Shown here: positions 56,986 to 64,000 of the stretch, piece by piece
Layout: each line of letters begins with the position of its first letter
Numbering within the stretch: the stretch's first letter is position 1
From: Psococerastis gibbosa
Taxonomy: Eukaryota; Arthropoda; Insecta; Psocodea; Psocidae
Reading direction: 5' to 3'
DNA: 64,000 nt
Assembly: GCA_963971405.1 (NCBI GenBank)
Contig: OZ020489.1
Location: forward strand, 35,869,047-35,933,046
Position numbers and translations under genes: made by a program
The notes under the pieces: generated by a model
What the model was told of the DNA's origin: nothing
The model's database searches: none
The model's input: the letters and a program-made list of their open reading frames with translations, nothing else

Positions 56986-57912
56986 GAACCGGTCCGAGTT
57001 TACTCGAACATGCTTTCCAATTTATCAACATTAGTAGATCTTCTTCTTCTTCTTCAGACAACGCCCGTCCTTGGCTGTTAGGCCATTTGACGCACATTAG
57101 TAGATAGAGAATATGAGTAATTTCATGGTAAATAATTTTCCAGTGGTTAAATTTCCGTTATTTCGGGGGGGGGGGGGGGGGGGTTGTCCACCTGACGTCA
57201 CTGAAAATGAGATAAATTCTAGAAAGGTCAGACCAACACATTAATTACCACACAGCAATAATGGCAGGGCACACAATGCATTTGAGGGCGAATTTTCTAA
57301 CATTTTTTCAAAAAATAATTTTTTGTGCAAAGCCAAATATTTTTTGGGAAAGCAACCAATGCAGTTTCGTTACTCAATTTAACACCTAAAACATACCTGA
57401 AGGTAGAAATCATCCATAGAAAGGTTTCACAGAAAAATTATTTTTTAGTCATTTTTCATTAAAATGTACATATTTTTATTTTTTTACCCCCGAAGCAAAC
57501 TATCAAGGGGCATGCGATCCCTTGCATTTTATCAACATTAATAACAACTACAATATATGGGAATTTAAAAGAAATCGTTCGGGCCGTTTTTGAGAAATAA
57601 TTTTTTTAGACGTTTTTTTGAGTTTTTTGAGAATTAAACCCCCCCAAATTGAGTTAGCCCAAAAAAAAAAAATGGTCCCGAGGTATGATTTTTGTGAACC
57701 TACATGTCGAATTTCATCAAAATCGACCGAGTAGTTTGCCCAGAAATCAACGGATAGACAGACATACAGACAGACAGACAGACAGACATTTCGTAAAAAC
57801 CACTTTTTTGGTTCCTGGGGCCTTAAAACGTGTAAATCCATTGAAATCTCGGAATCGAAAATTTCGACCGTCACAAAGCTTTCCTTATACTACGTATAAA
57901 TTTGAAAGCAAT
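56986..57912 (-). repeat. 0.85-kb GACA/poly-G repeat (family U), copy 5
   Basis: From AGAACCGGTCCGAGTTTACT to ACGTATAAATTTGAAAGC. It contains a 54-bp retroposed insert at 57040-57093 and starts about 195 bp after the stop of lipase C. Confidence 0.8.
57040..57093 (-). mobile_element. 54-bp (GAA)n-tailed retroposed fragment, copy 2
   Basis: CTTCTTCTTCTTCTTCAGAC, ACGCCCGTCCTTGGCTGTTA, GGCCATTTGACG with a perfect 12-bp duplication ACATTAGTAGAT (57028-57039, 57094-57105). It is the same body as 34566-34640, so it is the extreme 3' end of a (GAA)n-tailed LINE or SINE. Confidence 0.8.
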
Positions 57913-57950
57913 AATATAAATCAGATTTTAATGTTTCTAATCGATTTAGC

Positions 57951-58058
57951 CGTGTGATCGGAGACGTGTCATAATTCAACACGGGTACTAACCTAGAGAA
58001 CCGACTGAAGAGGTGAATTGGAAACATTTATTAAGTGTTTGTATGCAATTAACCTTAT
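57951..58058 (+). mobile_element. SINE-2, 5'-truncated copy
   Basis: GTGATCGGAGACGTGTCATA, ACTGAAGAGGTGAATTGG and TTTGTATGCAATTAACC match the SINE-2 body; the A-box-like head is absent. Confidence 0.65.
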
Positions 58059-58325
58059 AGAAAAACAACATAAAACAATAAAGCCTGTACGATTTCCTAT
58101 ATAGAAAACTGTCGCAATATAATATACTTAATTTAAATTTAATGTGTTTATGTGATATTATCCTTTTTTCATCTTTAATCTTCTGCAATCCTAGACTTTG
58201 TCGTACTTTTTGATAACCTTTTGATAACCTTTTTTTTTTTTTTTTTTTTTAACCTTCGTGGGGCCTACTCGTTTGAGTTCCTATGAGCGTCGACCTAGAA
58301 GGTCTTTTGCTTCCACGTTTGCCGT

Positions 58326-61300
58326 CTACGCCCATCTTATAACACCAGTCTTTTTGATAAATTCTAGTGTTTTTGTGATGGGATTAGATCGGATGGTTTC
58401 CTCTTCAGACCTAGGGTGGCCAAGAGTTTGGTATCGAGTTTTTCCCAGCGCTTCACATTCAAAGAGAATGTGTTCAGCTGTTTCTTCTTCAACTTCACAC
58501 AGTCTGCATCTACTGTCGTTTTTCACGCCAACCCTATGCATGTGTTTGTTGAAGTGGCCGTGGCCCGTAAGCGTGCCAACCACCCTTCTAGCTTGCTCTC
58601 TACTTAAAGAGAGAAGCTGATCGGTGAGCTTTTTACTAGGACCCGGAATAACCTTCTTAGCAAATCTGCTTTCCGGGACTTTCTTCCATTCCTCTGCAGT
58701 TTTTCTCTGCACCCATTTTTGTACAGAAGTACGGGCCTGGCAATAAGCCATCCCATACTTAGGTTCTGCACCAATGAATGGCGTTTCTGCACCTTTTCGA
58801 GCCAGCTCGTCGGCTCTTTCATTCCCATCAAAGTTCGAGTGAGCCGGGACCCAAATCAGCGAGACTGAGTTTTCCCGACACACCTTTATTAGGAGGTTGA
58901 TGCAGTGCCACACCATTTTTGATGTGATCTTTATAGCCTCTACAGCCTTAATCGCTGCCTGCGAGTCTGTATAGATAATAATGGTTTTGCCCTTGCTTTC
59001 CATTTCCATACACTCCTCTAGGCATTTTATAATGGCCCCTACCTCAGCCTGAAAGACTGTAGCATATTTGCCGAGGCTTAGGACTATGGATTTGTCTACA
59101 GTTTCCCCATAGACTCCTCCTCCAGCCCCATTTTCCATTTTCGACCCATCTGTATACCAGACTAGGTCATTGTCCCCTGTTTGATGTTCTTCAGCATTCC
59201 ATTCTTTTCTAGCTGGAATTCTAGTGTTAAATGGTTTGCTGAATGAGAGCAGGGGTGTCATTCGGTCTGACGGCATTAAAAGCGTGTCTTCCGATATGCT
59301 TTTAGTAATATTGGAGTGGCCTGACCTTTTGCTTCTCCAGCAGCCTTCCAGCTCCAATCTATAGGCGCCCATCCTGGCCTGTGCTTCAATGAAGACTCCC
59401 AGGGTTGGCAGGTTCAATAAAGTATTCAGGACATCCCCTGGTGAAGTTGACATTGCTCCTGTGATACAGAGGCAGGCCAGCCTCTGGAGCCCATTCAACT
59501 TGGTTGTCACTGTGACCTGTGTAGTCTTGGTCCACCAAACTACACTTCCATAGGTAATCACCGGCCTAATGACCATTGTGTAAATCCACATTGCCATTTT
59601 GGGCCTGATTCCCCACGTTGTGCCTATTGCCCGTCTGCAAACATAAATTAATTGTTTAGCTCGGTTAATAGTTTTTGTAATATGGGGATTCCAGGTAAGT
59701 CCTTTGTCTAGGTTAACCCCTAGATACTTAACCTCCGTCCCCAGTTTTACAACTTGATTGAAAAGCTTAGGCAGCTTTCCCCCATCAAGATTCTTCTTTC
59801 GAGTAAATGGTACCATCGAGATTTTGGATGGGTTGATGCTCAGATTTTCAGCCTTGCACCATTTTTCTACTTCAGAAAAAGCCATTTGCATTAGCTCGGT
59901 TATGACCGTCATGGACTTACCCCTAATCACAATGGCCAAATCATCCGCATATCCTTGTGCGTACACTCCCACCTCATTGAGTCTGGTGATGATTTTGTCC
60001 ACCACAAGGTTCCACAACAGGGGCGAGATAACCCCCCCCTGTGCCGTACCCCTGGTGGCCCTTACCATCACCTTCTCATCAGATAGGGATGCTAGAATCT
60101 TCCTATTGCTAAGCATGGATCTGATCCATCTACACACAGTTGCATTTACGCCAACTCTCTCCAACGCCCTTACCATGGAGTCATGTCCCGCGTTGGAGAA
60201 AGCCGCCTCAATGTCCAAAAACGCTGCCAGTGCAATCTCCCCATTGTCCAGGCTTTCCTCCAGTCTGCTCACCAGTTGATGCAATGCAGTCTCAGAGGAT
60301 CTGCCAGGGCGGTACGCATACTGAGAACTATGCAGACCAGCGTTAGTGCGTATTTTTTCCCGGATATCTTTATCCAGGATTTTCTCTAGAGCTTTTAATA
60401 GAAAAGAACTGAGACATATCGGCCTGTATGACCTGGCCTGGGCTGGCCTGGGCGTAGTTCGCCTTTCCAGGTTTAGGTATAAATACTACCTTAGCCATTG
60501 CCCACGACTTAGGAACATGTCCAAGCGCTACACTGGCCTGATAGATGGTTGTCAATGCCGGGGTGAGGATCTCTTTCCCCTCCTGAAGAAGGAGGGGAAA
60601 AATCCCATCCGGACCTGGAGCCTTGCATGGCTCAAAAGTGCTGATGGACCAGCCCACCTGTCCCGGTTTTATCAGCCCTTTGGCACAGTTCCAATCAGCC
60701 CTTCGGGCTTTATTGTCTTCTGATGTGCTGCTGTTGTCGCATTTCACCGAACCGGGGAAGTGACACCCTAAAAGTTTTTCCAGTGTCTCCTCCCCTGTCC
60801 GAGTAAACTTGCCATCAGAATTTTCCAGAGTTCCCACGGGGTTAGTGTGGGTGGATTTCAGTATTTTATGGAGTCTAGCTGTTTCTGCTGTATTTTCAAC
60901 TTTTTCGCAGAAGCTTCTCCATGTTTTCCGTTTTGCTTTCCGAATAGCTTTGTTGTACTCTGTGAGTCTGCTATGATAAGCTTCCCACTAACCAACTTTT
61001 GCTGAGGTCTTGAATAACTTACGTACCTCAGTCTTCATTTTTGCTAATTCGTTATTCCACCACTTCGTACTTTTTTTGATGTTTTTTTCGATTACGGGGC
61101 AGTTTCTGTTGTACGAGGATAAGATGGTCTGCTCGATGAGCTCCACCGCCTCGTCCAATTCCACTGTACCCCTCGTTTGACAGTTAATATCTCTCACTGC
61201 ATTTCTCAGATCTTCCCGGTATCCTGACCAGTCGGTTTTCCTGGGATTTCTGAATACTTGCCTTTCAATGTCAGGTTCCTCAAGGGTAAAGGCTATGTGC

Positions 61301-62004
61301 TGATGGTCTGCCAGTGATGGCTCCAGCAGCACTTGCCACCCTGAGATGTACCTAGAAGTGTGTTGTGTACACACAGTGATATCCAACACTTCCCTTCTAG
61401 TCTTTGTTATAAATGTAGGCCTATTCCCCTTATTTAAAATATTGAGATCAGCCTGCAGTATATGGTCAAATAGGGACTCACCTCTGTCATTGCAGTTTGT
61501 GCTCCCCCATATTGTGTGATGTGCATTGGCGTCTGTACCCAAGATCAGGTGTTCACCATTCTTGTTAACTTCACCAATGAGTTTTTCCACTTCTTCCGTT
61601 GGAGGTCGAGTGGGCGAATCATATGGAAGATACGCAGATGCCAAGAGTATTTCTTTTGGACCACCCTGTATCTTTACTACGAGTCTGACACAAATAAGGT
61701 CCCTCGAGCAAAATTCCTGCAACAAGAGAAAGTTTAGTTTCTTGCTTACAATAATGCCCGCTCTGGGCCTTTTATTTGTAGTGTCATATAACAACTTACC
61801 ATTGGATTCAGCCAGTCCGGACACCTTCCCCTGTACCACCCAGGGTTCTTGAATAAGGGCTACGTCGTATTGACCTGCCCTTAGCATCCTGGCTAGGTTC
61901 GCCGAGGCGGTTTTCTTATGCTGGAGATTGGCTTGGATGATCTTAATCTTTCCTTCCATCTCCAGGCTGCTTCTTATCGACGACCCTGAAACAAATGACT
62001 CCAA
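58326..62004 (-). CDS. LINE ORF2: endonuclease, reverse transcriptase, RNase H, zinc knuckle (broken)
   Basis: 62004-60988: endonuclease with IIQANLQHKKTASANLARML, ALIQEPWV, LILGTDANAHHTIWGS, LDITVCT and SLADHQHIAF. A TAG at 60990-60988 interrupts the frame after SAKVG; the same frame continues with WEAYHSRL, KAPGPDGIFPLLL and FIPKPGKANYAQA. At about 60455-60436 a duplicated 10-mer GCCCAGGCCA shifts the frame. The rest (60284-58326 and upstream) has RSYRPICLSSFLLKALEKIL, AFLDIEAAFSNAGHDSM, GTAQGGVISPLLW, GYADDLAIVI, YLGVNLDKGLTW, then RNase H (VWYTDGSKMENG, IYTDSQAAIKAV, VPAHSNFDGNERADELARKG) and CRLCEVEEETAEHILFEC. It makes the nick, copies the RNA and probably removes the template. Confidence 0.9.
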
Positions 62005-63108
62005 GGCCCAAACTTAAGCGCAAGTTATGCCCCCTGAGCTCATTCATCTCAGTCTCACTGAGGGAAAGCACCACCGTCGCAGTCTTCCCGTCGTCTTCAA
62101 GCTGATGATTTACTACCCGCCATTCCTTGCATTGGACCTTCGGGTTGTGAGCATGCAGCTGTTTAAGCACATCTACCATACGCATCTTGCTATAAGGCAT
62201 TGCTAGCCTGGTGATGGCTCTTGTCCTATTAAGGACTTTGTTCGCTTCTCCCACTTGTAGGGAGTTGCCATTCCAGGGGCTGGATTCGGAAACCACCTGC
62301 TCAAGCCAAGCTTTGGTTTCCTTATTCGCACAGTATAGAACCAGCGCCCCCCCCCCCCCCCCCCGTCAACTCGGTACTGCTCACTGAAGCACGGCATTAA
62401 GCCATTGCTCATTAGCTGCAGTTTTGCTGTCAGCAACATTATGAGTTCCTCGCTCTCGTCTCCTGTCAGACGTCTGTCGGGGAACTCAGCAAATGTTACT
62501 GCCATTTTAACAGTCGTGAGCTTCTCCGAGAATAGCCCTCCGACCTTACTAAGTCCTGGGTTTCCCGGTCTCACGTCATCTATGTTTTTCCGCCTCTTCA
62601 CCTGTGCCTTGGTTCCAGAACTTGGCGTACTGCCTTCCGACCTTTGCCTTTTCAGAGGCGTTTCCATAGGCTCTGCTTTCGCTGTAGGTCCCGCCACCGA
62701 AGTGGCTACCTTTTCAGCTCCAGCTGCCTTTTTTGGTTTCCCGGAAGTCCAGGTCCCTGCTGCAATTTTGGCTTGTTTTCTTCTCTCGAAATTAGCCTTA
62801 TGCCACGCAGAGTCTCTCCTGGGCTTCCCTTTTAGTCGGAGTCCAGAGGCGGCCTTACTCAGGTCCTCTTCTATCTCCTTGTTCCCCTCCAGGGTAGTTC
62901 CTCCCTCCGCCATGTCGGCCTGGGTGGAAATACCGGCCTGCTCTGTCAGAGCTTCCGGTGCCCCCTCCGTCAGCATGACCTGGGGAAAAGAATAAGACCA
63001 AGAAGACGAGGCCTGCTCCAGAGAAGCTTCCACGTCTTCCACTCTATTTGAAGGGCCCTGCTCCATAGGAGCATCCCTGAAACATATAGGTTCTTTTGTT
63101 TGATCCAT
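61943..63108 (-). CDS. LINE ORF1, nucleic-acid-binding type (frame broken at a G17 run)
   Basis: The first part (to ~62365) is rich in Ala, Glu and Lys, with a basic middle (PLKRQRSEGS, AQVKRRKNID) and VKMAVTFAEFPDRRLTGDES. At 62364-62348 the sense strand has 17 G in a row; before it the frame reads CFSEQYRVDG, and in another frame after it ALVLYCANKETKAWLEQVVS continues into WNGNSLQVGEANKVLNR and a stop at 61943. The second part recalls the DUF4780-like region often found in insect LINE ORF1 proteins (from memory). The product would package LINE RNA. The shift at the homopolymer may be replication slippage or a sequencing error. Confidence 0.8.
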
Positions 63109-63737
63109 ATTTCATGTAGTTGAGGGTTTTTGCCCCTTCTAGGGTCTCGTTCCGCGTTCTCACCAGCCTTGATGAGGCATAAAGCCAGACACTTGTCTTC
63201 CCGCATCCCGAGCACTCCGTAGCCCGGCTGCTGCTCCTCAGCCGTCCATCCAGCGGACCTTCCCAGAATCGAACCAATTCTGGGTTATTCCACCTTCTGT
63301 AGACCTACTCGCAGCAGCCGAACTTGCCACTCCACCCCCCAGCAGAACTAGGGGATGAAGACCCCTAGTTTGAGTCGGCCACTTTCAAACCGCGGTTCAC
63401 CTCGGACTCCGACATGCAAAGAGATGTGTTGGTTCCAACCTCCCGCAGGTAGGCCTTCACCTCAATCACCAGCCTTGTCTTCCTCCTCAGTCCCCGTTTC
63501 ACCTACGCGGGGCAGACGTAGGCGTTGCATCTCGTTAGTCACCTGGACAAGCGACTGCCTCCTAATGAAGTCAGCCCCTCATACAGGCTAAGCCCCCATA
63601 CCACGGCAAGGTCTCAGTCTCAGCCTGCATCACGCCCCAACCACTACCAAGCAAAAGCAAAGCCATCACATGCAAGCAGCTGAAACGTAAGACAAACATA
63701 AGCTTCAAGGATGCAAATAATGGGGGTTGATAACCTT

Positions 63738-63835
63738 ATATATGATATATGTATATATGTATATGATATATATATGTATAGGTTTATATGATATATGTAT
63801 TTATGTATATGTATATGTATATATGTATATACCAT
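63738..63835 (+). repeat. TATATG/GTATAT simple-repeat tract
   Basis: Irregular ATATATGATATATGTATATA units next to the 5' target duplication of the LINE. The remaining ~165 bp to the window end contain nothing recognisable. Confidence 0.7.
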
Positions 63836-64000
63836 ATTGTATGGTACAACCAAGTACGTTGCCTACGTCAATATGTATTTTTACTGCCTACGTCCGACCC
63901 ACCTGCATAAACATTAATACTACGACAGTGAACAGCTTCAAATACAGGGAGCCTATAACCAATGAACTTAGGCAAATAAAAAAAAAGCCTAAATAATACT

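Larger units (their letters stand above)
58232..63726 (-). mobile_element. Full-length LINE (endonuclease, reverse transcriptase, RNase H; I/LOA/R1-like)
   Basis: Bounded by TTGATAACCTT at 63727-63737 (5' side) and 58221-58231 (3' side), an 11-bp target duplication, with a poly-A tail (58232-58250 as T on the plus strand). Order on the minus strand: 5' UTR to about 63109, ORF1 (63108-61943), ORF2 (62004-58326), short 3' UTR. Three lesions are visible: a shift at a G17 homopolymer in ORF1, a nonsense codon after the endonuclease, and a 10-bp tandem duplication that shifts the reverse transcriptase frame. Otherwise it reads through. It is the best preserved element in the window and probably a young insertion. 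Confidence 0.93.

Noticed and set aside
58258-60346. Several long plus-strand frames opposite the LINE
   Set aside because: They are antisense to the reverse transcriptase and RNase H coding sequence and have no motifs of their own.

Overview
The window is animal, most likely arthropod (probably insect), nuclear DNA. It is AT-rich and intron-rich, and it is crowded with LINEs, SINEs and small inverted-repeat transposons. The only host genes I can support are four members of one family, the secreted or lysosomal acid lipases (alpha/beta-hydrolase fold; LIPA / lipase-3 type). No bacterial, organellar, LTR-retroviral or Polinton-like sequence was recognised.

Layout. Lipase D (minus, 265-1460) is cut by the left edge; only exons 1 and 2 are inside. 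Lipase A (minus, 4485-20431) is a complete 8-exon gene of 410 codons with signal peptide and Ser-Asp-His triad. About 6.3 kb of repeat-filled DNA separates it from lipase B (plus, 26732-33556, 8 exons, 422 codons), so A and B are head to head. Lipase C (plus, 40818-56791) has 8 recognisable exons, but its initiator codon is probably in an upstream exon that I could not find. Intron positions and phases agree between the genes, and exons 6 and 7 are exactly 85 and 140 bp in A, B and C, as expected for tandem duplicates. All four should encode lipid-ester hydrolases or descendants of them; D has lost the usual QHG segment.

Mobile DNA. (1) A full-length LINE with endonuclease, reverse transcriptase and RNase H lies at 58232-63726 (minus) between 11-bp target duplications; a truncated relative at 39697-40502 lies between perfect 100-bp duplications. 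(2) Two further LINEs sit back to back in intron 2 of lipase C (about 43900-47165 and 47200-49490), and shorter LINE tails are scattered elsewhere. (3) There are three SINE-like families: one whose 5' end matches the start of 5S rRNA (3892, 7828, 14176, 34681), one tRNA-derived family with a good B box (16478, 23576, 31822, 39585-40684, 54375), and one with an A-box-like head (14100, 18901, 26433, 33925, 57951). (4) A superfamily of palindromic MITEs has ends starting GGCG...TTCCAC, 3-bp target duplications and a shared internal 17-mer; several copies are nested. (5) There are hAT-type MITEs with 8-bp duplications, TTAA-type MITEs, and an unclassified ~0.85-kb repeat with GACA and poly-G tracts in five copies.

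Much of the intronic and intergenic sequence is explained by these repeats. Exon boundaries were read by eye from splice sites, reading phase and family motifs. I ran no searches or alignments, so family names are recognition from memory.
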